Shown here: positions 23,805-31,398 of the stretch, one piece after another | Numbering within the stretch: position 1 is the first letter of the stretch | Layout of the letters: every line of letters begins with the position of its first letter | Source of the DNA: Arthrobacter silvisoli | GTDB lineage: Bacteria; Actinomycetota; Actinomycetes; Actinomycetales; Micrococcaceae | Direction: 5' to 3' | DNA length: 37,148 bases | Assembly: GCF_003369445.1 (NCBI RefSeq) | Contig: NZ_QRCU01000033.1 | Location: forward strand, 1 to 37,148 | Translations under genes and position numbers: made by a program | Notes under the pieces: generated by a model | What the model was told of the DNA's origin: nothing | Seen by the model: only the letters and a program-made list of their open reading frames with translations | The model's database searches: none

Positions 23805-25502
23805 TCAGTAGCCCAGCGTTACCGCGACCTTCTCATGCCCCGGCGCCCCTTGCTGGATGGCCACCGTCGAGATACCGGGTCCGTCCTTCTCGCCGAGCAG
23901 CACAGCGCCGTACGCCGGGTCGCCCGAGGCGGCCACAACATAGCCAATCACGGCCGGCCCCTTGTCCTTGGCCGGAACGCCGATCACCGTCGTCGTTCCA
24001 CCCGCGATGTCCACCGACTCGGTCTTGCCGAGCTTGCCGTCCGCAGTCACCGGGGTGTAGCTCACGGTGGCCCTGCCGTCGGGCACGCCGAAAGTCAGGA
24101 AGCGGACTCCGTCCTGGGGCACGGCCACGATGTGCTGGCTGCCAAGCCGGACGGCGGCCGGCGACCAGGCGAAGTCCATGGGCGCGGATTCGCGCGGGTT
24201 CCCGAGCAGCCGGGCGGCCGCGGCGAAGGGCACGTCCGAAGTGGCGCTCACAGTGTAGGTTCCCGCGGGCACGCCGGTCAGGGGAATCTCAGTGACCGCG
24301 CCCGCCTTGGCGGTTACCGCTCCCCCGCCGGGCAGGGCCTGCTGTCCGTTCGGTCCGAAAAGCTTGACGTCCAACACCGCGTCGGCCGCGCCCGGGACGG
24401 TAATTTCAAGGGCGGGAACGGCGTCGGAGAACCCGCTCTTGCTGCTGAGCGCCTTGATGGTCTTGGGATCCTGGACAACCACGGCGGTCATGACCTGGGA
24501 GTCCGCGGGAGCCGCACCGGGTGCGAGGTGCTCCACGCCGCCGGAGACGAGGCCGCGCAGCACACTCTGCTGGACGGTTGCGGCCACGGGCCCGCCGCTG
24601 CTGCGCACGTGCAACGAGAGGTTCTCTTCGTCCGAGGCAAGGCCGGCCAGGTTGATGGTCCGGCTGGTGTGCGGCGAAACGAGAAGTCCGCGGCTTCCGG
24701 GCGACTGGATCCGTCCCTTCGCGCCGAGGAGTTCCAGGTTGACGGTGGCCGGCGTCCCGGAGGCGTTGCTGAGGTTCAGCAACGCCGTGCGGCCGAGGGT
24801 GGTATCGGCGCCGAGGAGCCAGAAATCGTTGGAGGGTTGCTGGCATGGGGCGGCGGCCAGGCCGCGGAGGTCGCCATCCGCTGCGGAATAGCTTCCGACG
24901 GCGGCCATGGCGGCCTGCTGGTTGCCGCTCGGTTCGGCGTTGAGCACGGTGATCCTGCCTGCGGATTGCGCCACCGCGGCGGCCTTGAGCGCGGGTGGTC
25001 CGGGCGCAGGCGCCGGAGTTCCCTTCGGCGCTTCGGAGACGGTTCTGGCTCCGCTGCCATCGAGGGCTGCCACTTTGCTTCCGGGCAGGGCTCCCGTGGA
25101 GTCGCTGAGCACCAGGGCGTCCAGGTTGTTCTTCGCCGTCCGGGAGACAGGGCTGAATTGGGCGTCGGTGCCGACCGTCCCTTCGGGCAGGACGGCGGGG
25201 CCGGGGCACACCATGGTGCTGCGGCCGGCCGGGACGTCCGAGAGGGCCGCTTCAAGGGTCCGGCTGCCTGCCGGTCCGGGAAGGACCGCCGCGGCGGAGA
25301 CTACACCGGCGCCCCCGGCAAGGAGGACTCCGGCGGAGAGCAGGCCGGTGACGATTCCGTGGCGCTGCCGCTTCGTGCCGAGCGCTTTCTTGCCGGGCGC
25401 TTTCTTGCCGGGCTTCTTCTTGCCTGGCGCCTCCCCGCCAGTCTGCGTTCCGTCGGGCTGCCGGGCGGCCTCGCTGCTGTGGGTGGTGTTGTCCTTAGGC
25501 AC
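23805..25502 (-). CDS. DUF5719 family membrane-anchored protein
   Basis: A 565-residue protein. A polar N-terminus has Lys-rich PGKK repeats (about 26-46) in the cytoplasm, then a single membrane segment at about 49-73, then about 490 external residues of beta-rich, Ala/Gly/Val-rich sequence. The external part shows repeated beta-sandwich-like strands (VNLELLGAKG, DVKLFGPNGQQ) and ends in VAVTLGY. No catalytic motif is recognised. The GTG start at 25502 has AAGGAG 7 bases upstream and overlaps the GT2 stop by 8 bp, so it is translationally coupled to that glycosyltransferase. Function is unknown; the coupling suggests a partner of the GT2 protein at the membrane. Confidence 0.88.
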   Translation of the reverse strand: MPKDNTTHSSEAARQPDGTQTGGEAPGKKKPGKKAPGKKALGTKRQRHGIVTGLLSAGVLLAGGAGVVSAAAVLPGPAGSRTLEAALSDVPAGRSTMVCPGPAVLPEGTVGTDAQFSPVSRTAKNNLDALVLSDSTGALPGSKVAALDGSGARTVSEAPKGTPAPAPGPPALKAAAVAQSAGRITVLNAEPSGNQQAAMAAVGSYSAADGDLRGLAAAPCQQPSNDFWLLGADTTLGRTALLNLSNASGTPATVNLELLGAKGRIQSPGSRGLLVSPHTSRTINLAGLASDEENLSLHVRSSGGPVAATVQQSVLRGLVSGGVEHLAPGAAPADSQVMTAVVVQDPKTIKALSSKSGFSDAVPALEITVPGAADAVLDVKLFGPNGQQALPGGGAVTAKAGAVTEIPLTGVPAGTYTVSATSDVPFAAAARLLGNPRESAPMDFAWSPAAVRLGSQHIVAVPQDGVRFLTFGVPDGRATVSYTPVTADGKLGKTESVDIAGGTTTVIGVPAKDKGPAVIGYVVAASGDPAYGAVLLGEKDGPGISTVAIQQGAPGHEKVAVTLGY

Positions 25503-28500
25503 TGCTGCGCTCCTTGGGGAGGGACTGCTCTTCCCGGCGCTTGTCCGGAACGGTCCGGGTGGGCTTCGGGCGCCGGGCTGGCATAGGGATGGCCAGGAGG
25601 GCGGTCAGGCCGATCACCACCACCTGCAGGGCGCCCAGCCAGGGCTCCCACGGGCTGACGTAGCGGACTTCGAGGTCGCCGCCGCGTGCCGGGAGCGTGA
25701 ACGACTGGGCCCAGCCGGACGTCATGGCGGTGAGGCGGCGCCCGTCCAGCCATGCACTCCACCCCGGGTCGAAGCGTTCGGCGAGAACCAGCTTGCGGCC
25801 GGCCGCACCGTCCGGAGCCACCGCGTCGACGTTGTTACCCGACGACGGCAGCAGGGCGGTGACGGCACCCTTGGCATCGACGATCCGGGCGCGGTGTGCG
25901 GCCTCGGCGTCCTTCGCCGCGGCGTCGCTCAGCGGCGTGATCCGCCACAGCCAGCCGGCGTCGGTCTGGCCCACGGCGACCATCCCGGGCACGGCGTCGA
26001 TCCTGTTCGCGGTCAGCTGCGCGGCGGCATCGGTGGCTTTCAGGACCACGAAACCCGCGCCGAGCTGTTCCAGGCCGGGCCGCGGGTCCACGCCGGTGCC
26101 GGCCACGATGGTGGCGACGGCGGTCCGGAGCGAGGCCGTCGCGTCGTCGTCCGCGCGAATCCGTTCTGTTCCGGGGGCACCGCTGATCTGCCGGGACGCT
26201 GCGATCGTGGACAGCGAGTCGAGGGTGGTTCCGGCGCCCCGCATCAAGGCCGAACCGTAGCCGCCCTGGTCGTCGGGCGTGATGACGAGCGTATTGCTCC
26301 GTTCGGGCCCCTGGCCGTGGTCGACGGCGGTGGCCGGCAGGGTGCGGTCGGCGGCGGCGTGGACCAAGGGCGCTGTGCCGAGTGCCCCGCGGGAGTACCC
26401 GGAGTCCGCAGCGGGCAAGGCGTTCTGCGTGGCCCACACCGTCATCCCGGCCAGCGGACCGGCGACCAGCAACGCCGTCGCCAGGCCCGAGAACCAGGGG
26501 AGCACTGCGGAACGCCCGGAGCGCGGGCTTCCCGCGGCACGTCCGCGGGAACGGTCGGCGTACCGGAGCAGGTTGTCCGCGCCGATTATGGCCGCGCCCA
26601 GCAGGGCGCATGCCGCGGCCGAGACGGCGGGGCCGCTGAAAGGGGTCACGAGGGTGTTGCCCGCAAGGGATGTGGCAACGTGGGCCGTGGCCCAAGACCA
26701 GGCCAGCATGAGGACCGCAGCAAGCCACAGCATCCGGGTCACCCGGACCCGGCGGCCCTGGACGAAAAGCGCCATGACGGCCAGGATCAGCAGCGGCGCG
26801 CCGACCAGCAGGGCCAGCAGCAGGGCCCACGGCACACCGGAAGGACCGAACAGCGGAAGGTTCGCCAGGCCGCCGTCGGGCGCGAACCCAAGCGGCTGGC
26901 CCAGCAGTTGCTGCCAGAGCGGCGCCGCGTCCGAACCCAGCGGCACACCCGGGTCCGCCAGCAGCGCGCGCGGGCGGTCCAACACGGAGATGCCGAACGG
27001 CAGGAACAGCACGACGGCGGGAAGCAGGGCCCACCAGACGGTCCGGCCGCGGCGGCCCAGGATGATCCCGGTGAAGATGATCAGGAACGCGAGCGGCAGG
27101 AACAGGGACGGCGCCGAGGCGGTGACGACGGCGAGCACCAGACCCGCGGCGGCCGCGGCCGTCCACGAGGGCGTGCCGTTGCTGCCGGGCTTTGCGGGGA
27201 ACACTTTCGCCGGAAGGGCTGCTGTGCCCCGGCTCCTGGCCGCTGGTGCGTGCTTGCCTGCCGCGGCACCGCGGCCCCTGGCCGAGCCGGTGGCACGGAG
27301 CAGTGCAAGGACCAGCAGGGGCATCATGACGTGGGCCAGGAGCGCGCCAGCCCGTCCCTGGTTCAGGGCCACCTGCAGCGCGGGGGCGGCGGCCCACAAC
27401 AGGGCCGCGATGAAGCGGAAGCGGCGCAGTCCGGTCAGGGCGCCGGCGGCGAACCAGGCAGCGATCGCGGAAAGTGGCATGGCCAGCAGCAACAGCCAGG
27501 ACATTGCCGCGTTTCCGTCACCGCCGCCGATCACGGACACCAGCCACAACACATAACCGAAAGGATCCCCATGACCGGGCAGCCCTGCGCCGAGGCTGAT
27601 CCACCAACTGGAGGCGGTACGCCAGATCGCTGCGGGATCCGCGGAGAGCGGAATGAGCCCTCCGCCGGTGACCGCGGACGCGCCGAACAGGCCCGCCAGG
27701 CCCGCCACGGATGCCACGAGGGCGAGGGAGGCTGCGGTGAGCGCGCCGGTGCCGATCCAGCCACGGTCCTTGGTGGCGAGGGCGGCGAAGTCGTCGCCCG
27801 CATCGCCGGTGGGTTCGCTGTTCAGCAGGTCCGCGGACAGCCGCGCGGGCTGGAAGTCTTCGTCCTCGTCAACGCCTACGGCTTCGACCAGGGAACGCCG
27901 GTGCGCCCAGACTTCCCGGCGGGACGTCTGCAGGCCGCGGATCACGGAACGGCGGACCTTGCGGGTCTGCGCAGCAGCCTTGCGGCCCCGGAACAAGGCC
28001 GCGGGCCGGGCCAAGGCAGCAAGTGTGGCGCCGAGCTGGGACAGGCCGCGGCCCGGCTCCTTGACCAGGATGCTCAGGACAAAGCGCAGGACGCTGCCGA
28101 GCAGCGCCCCCGCCGCGTGCACAGGCACAGCCCACCCCGGGCAGTGCTTGAGCCGCAGGTAGATCTGTGCCTTGCGGGCCGCCACCGGGTTGGCAAGGCT
28201 TTCCGGGCGTCCGTCAACGTGGAACATCCGAGCCGTGGGCACCACCACTACGCGGTTCCCGGCCAGCCGGTTGCGCCAGCAGAGGTCCACGTCGTCGCCG
28301 ACGCCGGGCAGCGCGGGATCGAAACCCTCCAACTGTTCCCAGACGTCCCGGCGGACGAGCATCCCGGCAGAGTTCACCGCGAAGGTGTCGGTGCGGCCGT
28401 CGTACTGGCCCTGGTCGAGTTCATCGGCGTCGATGAGGGTCAGCCGTTCGGCCCAGCGGCTGGTGGACAGGCCTGCATCGATCAGGCGGCGCTCGGCGTC

Positions 28501-28860
28501 CCAATCCAACTGCTTGCAGCCGGCCACCGTGACGGAAGGGGCGCGTTCGACGGCGTGCAGCAGCTCGGCGAGGGCGTTGGGCGCCGGGGCGGCGTCGTCG
28601 TGGAGCAGCCAGATCCATTCGGAGCTGCTTCCCTTGGCCGGGGCCAGGGCCGCCAGTCCCGCCTTGACGGCACCGCCGAAGCCGGACTTCGGATGGCTGG
28701 AAGATGTGACATTGGCCTTGCCCAGTGCGCGTTCCAGCAGCGTTGCCGAGTTGTCGCGCGAACCTGTATCAACACCAATGGCGGCATCTGCCGGACGCGT
28801 CTGGTCCAGCAGAGCCGCCAGGGTCCTGGGGAGATAGCTAGCACCGTTGTGGGAGACCAC
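25495..28860 (-). CDS. Large membrane glycosyltransferase, GT2 family
   Basis: At least 1121 residues. The N-terminal 245 residues are a GT-A fold GT2 domain: VSHNGASYLPRTL, the metal-binding DDA at 88-90 in WIWLLHDDAAP, and GVGDDVDLCWR at 187-195. The remaining part has about twelve or more membrane segments, with a soluble external C-terminal region that includes RFDPGWSAWLDGRRL, as seen in large membrane sugar transferases. It probably transfers a sugar to a lipid-linked or wall polymer; donor and acceptor are unknown. The annotated GTG at 28860 cuts off the first beta strand (VTAVV precedes it in frame). A CTG at 28893 overlapping the WhiB stop as CTGA, with GAGGA upstream, may be the true start (1132 residues). 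It is coupled to DUF5719 downstream. Confidence 0.92.
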   Translation of the reverse strand: MVSHNGASYLPRTLAALLDQTRPADAAIGVDTGSRDNSATLLERALGKANVTSSSHPKSGFGGAVKAGLAALAPAKGSSSEWIWLLHDDAAPAPNALAELLHAVERAPSVTVAGCKQLDWDAERRLIDAGLSTSRWAERLTLIDADELDQGQYDGRTDTFAVNSAGMLVRRDVWEQLEGFDPALPGVGDDVDLCWRNRLAGNRVVVVPTARMFHVDGRPESLANPVAARKAQIYLRLKHCPGWAVPVHAAGALLGSVLRFVLSILVKEPGRGLSQLGATLAALARPAALFRGRKAAAQTRKVRRSVIRGLQTSRREVWAHRRSLVEAVGVDEDEDFQPARLSADLLNSEPTGDAGDDFAALATKDRGWIGTGALTAASLALVASVAGLAGLFGASAVTGGGLIPLSADPAAIWRTASSWWISLGAGLPGHGDPFGYVLWLVSVIGGGDGNAAMSWLLLLAMPLSAIAAWFAAGALTGLRRFRFIAALLWAAAPALQVALNQGRAGALLAHVMMPLLVLALLRATGSARGRGAAAGKHAPAARSRGTAALPAKVFPAKPGSNGTPSWTAAAAAGLVLAVVTASAPSLFLPLAFLIIFTGIILGRRGRTVWWALLPAVVLFLPFGISVLDRPRALLADPGVPLGSDAAPLWQQLLGQPLGFAPDGGLANLPLFGPSGVPWALLLALLVGAPLLILAVMALFVQGRRVRVTRMLWLAAVLMLAWSWATAHVATSLAGNTLVTPFSGPAVSAAACALLGAAIIGADNLLRYADRSRGRAAGSPRSGRSAVLPWFSGLATALLVAGPLAGMTVWATQNALPAADSGYSRGALGTAPLVHAAADRTLPATAVDHGQGPERSNTLVITPDDQGGYGSALMRGAGTTLDSLSTIAASRQISGAPGTERIRADDDATASLRTAVATIVAGTGVDPRPGLEQLGAGFVVLKATDAAAQLTANRIDAVPGMVAVGQTDAGWLWRITPLSDAAAKDAEAAHRARIVDAKGAVTALLPSSGNNVDAVAPDGAAGRKLVLAERFDPGWSAWLDGRRLTAMTSGWAQSFTLPARGGDLEVRYVSPWEPWLGALQVVVIGLTALLAIPMPARRPKPTRTVPDKRREEQSLPKERSSA

Positions 28861-28889
28861 AACGGCAGTAACGTGTACTGCTTCGAGAA

Positions 28890-29444
28890 TCAGACCGCTC
28901 GCTTCCTCAACCGCCGGCGCTCCCGCTCGGAGAGCCCGCCCCAGATGCCAAATCGTTCATCGTTGGCCAGCGCGTACTCCAGGCACTGCGCGCGGACGTT
29001 GCATGCTCCGCAGACCTTCTTCGCGTCGCGGGTGGACCCGCCCTTTTCGGGGAAGAAAGCTTCCGGGTCGGTCTGGGCGCATAGAGCGTCACCCTGCCAT
29101 CCGAGTTCACCCTCGTCGTCGAAGTCTGCCAGGCCCGGGAGTCCGATCCACAGTGGCTGGGCGGGCGCGCCTGCCGGCCGGTGGAGATCCATGGGCGGGT
29201 CATCGAGGCCGTCGGCGGAATCGTCGTCGCCGAGCAGGGCTTCGTTTTCGTGCGCTTCATGTTCTGCCAGCAGGGCCGTCGCCTGGTCCTCGAGCGATTC
29301 CCGTGTCGCTTCGTGGTACCGCTCTGCCGCGGCAGGATCAGCAGGGTCCACGTACCAATCGCCCGGAACTTCCCTCGAGCGGTACTTCACCGACGCAATT
29401 TCTGCGACGGCTGCATCTTCCTGGATTCTCAACGCTTGCCCCAT
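28890..29444 (-). CDS. WhiB family transcriptional regulator
   Basis: A 184-residue iron-sulfur regulator. The C-terminal WhiB domain has the four cluster cysteines Cys122, Cys145, Cys148 and Cys154 (spacing C-x22-C-x2-C-x5-C), the GIWGG turn at 166-170, and a basic LSERERRRLRKR tail for DNA binding. The genomic place beside envelope genes matches whiB2/whmD, involved in septation and cell division in other Actinobacteria. The N-terminal 110 residues are acidic and absent from short WhiB2 proteins of about 90-130 residues. A strong AGGAGGG lies 6 bases before the ATG, supporting the long form, though Met85 would give a 100-residue protein. It is first in the WhiB-GT2-DUF5719 operon, with a palindromic site upstream. 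Confidence 0.93.
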   Translation of the reverse strand: MGQALRIQEDAAVAEIASVKYRSREVPGDWYVDPADPAAAERYHEATRESLEDQATALLAEHEAHENEALLGDDDSADGLDDPPMDLHRPAGAPAQPLWIGLPGLADFDDEGELGWQGDALCAQTDPEAFFPEKGGSTRDAKKVCGACNVRAQCLEYALANDERFGIWGGLSERERRRLRKRAV

Positions 29445-29533
29445 GGCGTCCCTCCTGATGTTGCAGCCGCTGCTTGAATGGTCAGGTACTCGGTGGTGTA
29501 CGCAATAACTGCGCAGCGGCGATTGATTACTAA

Positions 29534-29547
29534 TTACACGCGTGTAA
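29534..29547. promoter_or_regulatory. Palindrome upstream of whiB
   Basis: TTACACGCGTGTAA is a perfect 14-bp palindrome about 90 bp before the whiB ATG, near AT-rich sequence (TAATTAGTAATC on the minus strand) that probably contains the whiB promoter. This is a candidate operator; the factor is not known. Confidence 0.55.
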
Positions 29548-29590
29548 CTACGGGGGCGTCAAGCCGCGCCGGGATAATAATCACCACATG

Positions 29591-29625
29591 CCCGCGTGGC
29601 GCGCCGCGCCACGCCCGGGATTTTT
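29591..29625 (+). terminator. Intrinsic terminator with no evident upstream gene
   Basis: An 8-bp stem (29595-29602 with 29606-29613, loop 3) is extended by CCCG/CGGG across a 2-base bulge, and an A and TTTTT at 29621-29625 follow. It is a textbook plus-strand terminator, yet no plus-strand gene ends before it. A GATAAT at 29573-29578 is too close to start a transcript ending here. The stretch 29445-29812 otherwise holds only the whiB palindrome and a 7-bp dyad at 29692-29710. Confidence 0.7.
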
Positions 29626-29691
29626 ACACCGGATCCGCGCGCTACCGGGAAACCGGAAGCTGCATTCCACTTAGCGTGAACGTTCGTTGAA

Positions 29692-29710
29692 TTTCCGCGG
29701 ATGGCGGAAA
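29692..29710. promoter_or_regulatory. Dyad upstream of the TIGR03089 gene
   Basis: TTTCCGC (29692-29698) and GCGGAAA (29704-29710) form a perfect 7+5+7 inverted repeat about 100 bp before the ATG. It may be an operator or a leader hairpin. Confidence 0.35.
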
Positions 29711-29812
29711 GCTTCCCGCCGTGTCCAACGCACGACGCGTGGCGTAAATCACAACGCGGGGAGCCCGTCATCCGCCCGCGCGCCCCGGCGGGCCCCGTGG
29801 GAAGATTTAGCC

Positions 29813-30574
29813 ATGAGCATCCCGGCAATGAACCTGATGACTGCGCTTCGCTCCGGCCACGCCACCTCGCCCCGGCTCACCTGGTACGGCCCCGATTCCG
29901 AACGGATCGAACTGTCCGGCCGCGTGCTGGACAACTGGGTGGCGAAGACTGCCAACCTCCTCCAGGACGAACTCGACGCCGGACCCGGCATTTCGCTGCG
30001 CCTGGAACTGCCGGCGCACTGGAAGTCGCTCGTGTGGGCACTGGCGGCCTGGCAGTTGGGCATGGAAGTCGTGCTCGATGGCGGCCCGGCGGACCTGCTC
30101 GCCACCTCCAGCCCCGGGGAAGCCGGGTCCGGGGACGCCGCCGGCGCCGGAGTCACCGCTGGTTTCGACGCCGTCGTCGCGGTACCGCTGGCCGCACTGG
30201 CCATGCGCTGGCCGGGGACGCTGCCGCCCGGAGTCCTGGACTATGCGGCGGAAGTGCGCTCCCACGGCGATGTGTTCATGCCGTACGCGGAAGCGGAACC
30301 GGGCCTGTCGGCATTGCGGCTGCCCGGCCGCGGCTTCAGCCACGGCGAACTGCTGACGGGATTCGCCGCCGCAGGGCCTGCCGCGGCCGGCGAAGGGGCG
30401 GAGGCAGTGCCCGGTGAGGGTGCGCGCATCCTGGTGCGCGCCGGCGACGGACTGGATACAGCTCTGGCCGAGGCGCTGGGCTGCTGGGACCGCGGCGGCT
30501 CGATTGTGCTGGTCCACCCGGAGGTCGAGGTGACTGAGCACCTCCTGCAGAACGAGCGTGTCAGCGGCGCTTGA
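29813..30574 (+). CDS. TIGR03089 family protein
   Basis: A 253-residue actinobacterial protein of the TIGR03089 group, which resembles the N-terminal part of AMP-dependent synthetases but lacks the ATP/AMP-binding core. It shows TWYGPDSERIELSGRVLDNWVAKTANLLQ-type sequence typical of the acyl-CoA synthetase N-domain, then SLVWALAAWQLGMEVVL and a C-terminal ILVRAGDGLDTALAEALGCWDRGGSIVLV. No catalytic motif is present, so no reaction is proposed. The start at 29813 is chosen because homology begins there; GGGAAG stands 8 bases upstream. It is convergent with gtrA. The ortholog lies near LCP and purEK genes in Mycobacterium (Rv3268), as here. Confidence 0.82.
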   Translation: MSIPAMNLMTALRSGHATSPRLTWYGPDSERIELSGRVLDNWVAKTANLLQDELDAGPGISLRLELPAHWKSLVWALAAWQLGMEVVLDGGPADLLATSSPGEAGSGDAAGAGVTAGFDAVVAVPLAALAMRWPGTLPPGVLDYAAEVRSHGDVFMPYAEAEPGLSALRLPGRGFSHGELLTGFAAAGPAAAGEGAEAVPGEGARILVRAGDGLDTALAEALGCWDRGGSIVLVHPEVEVTEHLLQNERVSGA

Positions 30575-30584
30575 GGGATTCGCG

Positions 30585-31181
30585 TCAGGGACGCCTGATG
30601 GATTCCGGGTCCTTGGCCTGGCCCGCGTCGGGCCGGCCCGCCCCGGACTTGTCCGCTTCGCGCTGGGCCGCCAAGGCCTTGGACGCCTTGTGGTGGAGCT
30701 CGATGAGCTCGTGGTCGTGGGAGAACTCCGGCTCTTCGTCGAGTTCCTGGTTGAACACCAGGAAGCGGTAGGCGAAGAAGCGCACCACGGTGGCCACGAG
30801 GATGCCGATGACGCCCGCAGCAAACAGCAGGTTCTTGTCGGTGATGTGCAGCCAGTAGTTCGCGATGAACGTGAACCCGGTGGAAATACCTATGCCGATG
30901 CCGTTGATGATGGCGAACATCACGAATTCCCGCAGCACGTTGTCCTGCCGGCGGTGGCGGAAAGTCCAGAAACGGTTGGCAACCCAGGAAAAGACGGTGG
31001 CCAGGAGTGCTCCAACGAAACGGGCCTTGGACGGGCTGTCGGACATCGGGCCGTGCATCAGGTAATACGTGAGCCCGTTGTCGATGACGAACGCCACACC
31101 GCCGACAGCGCCGAACTTGGCCACCTCGCGCCAAAAGAGCGAGGCAAAGCCGCGAATGCGATCTGCAAGTGTGTTGATCAT
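30585..31181 (-). CDS. GtrA family membrane protein
   Basis: A 198-residue protein with four membrane segments over about 20-135, the GtrA fold. It shows KFGAVGGVAFVIDNGLTYYL, the conserved NRFWTFRH between segments two and three, and a second RFFAYRFLVF. GtrA-like proteins are thought to flip or carry lipid-linked sugars, often for glycosyltransferases. The last 55 residues form a charged cytoplasmic tail. GGAGGG lies 2 bases before the ATG. A TAAAAT -10 candidate is upstream. It is convergent with TIGR03089 and divergent from purK, as with Rv3277/Rv3276c in M. tuberculosis. Confidence 0.92.
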   Translation of the reverse strand: MINTLADRIRGFASLFWREVAKFGAVGGVAFVIDNGLTYYLMHGPMSDSPSKARFVGALLATVFSWVANRFWTFRHRRQDNVLREFVMFAIINGIGIGISTGFTFIANYWLHITDKNLLFAAGVIGILVATVVRFFAYRFLVFNQELDEEPEFSHDHELIELHHKASKALAAQREADKSGAGRPDAGQAKDPESIRRP

Positions 31182-31226
31182 GACCCTCCAAGGCCTGGTG
31201 AACTGGGGCCGACGGGCCGAACCACC

Positions 31227-31232
31227 ATTTTA
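31227..31232 (-). promoter_or_regulatory. -10 element of the gtrA-like gene
   Basis: TAAAAT on the minus strand (5 of 6 to TATAAT) gives a leader of about 40 nt with GGAGGG near the ATG. A GCGCC/GGCGC inverted repeat (8-base loop) lies just upstream on the minus strand. Confidence 0.5.
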
Positions 31233-31280
31233 GCGCCGTTTCCTTGGCGCCAGCTGCAGGGAATGCCGCCGACAGCCTCT

Positions 31281-31324
31281 CTCCGGCCGCTTTTCGGACG
31301 CCCTCCGGCCCCTTTTCGGCCTCT
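31281..31324. repeat. Imperfect 22-bp direct repeat
   Basis: CTCCGGCC-C/G-CTTTTCGG occurs at 31281 and again at 31303. It lies between gtrA and purK. It may be an accident of GC-rich sequence or a binding site. Confidence 0.5.
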
Positions 31325-31385
31325 CCCCATCCCGGAAACGTGGTTCCCGGGCGGCACGGAATCCCGGATCTGCCGTGCTGTTCGG

Positions 31386-31391
31386 TAGGCT
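31386..31391 (+). promoter_or_regulatory. -10 element for leaderless purK
   Basis: TAGGCT is followed by 7 bases and the GTG at 31399. The upstream in-frame start at 31375 lies before this element and is unlikely to be used. Confidence 0.5.
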
Positions 31392-31398
31392 GAACCCT

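Noticed and set aside
24907..29508. 1533-codon open frame on the plus strand
   Set aside because: It lies wholly antisense to the WhiB, GT2 and DUF5719 genes. Long antisense frames are expected at this GC content, the translation is Arg/Pro/Gly-rich, and no domain is seen.
30582..30594. Terminator between TIGR03089 and gtrA
   Set aside because: GCGTC-AGG-GACGC is a 5-bp stem overlapping the gtrA stop codon, with no T tract.
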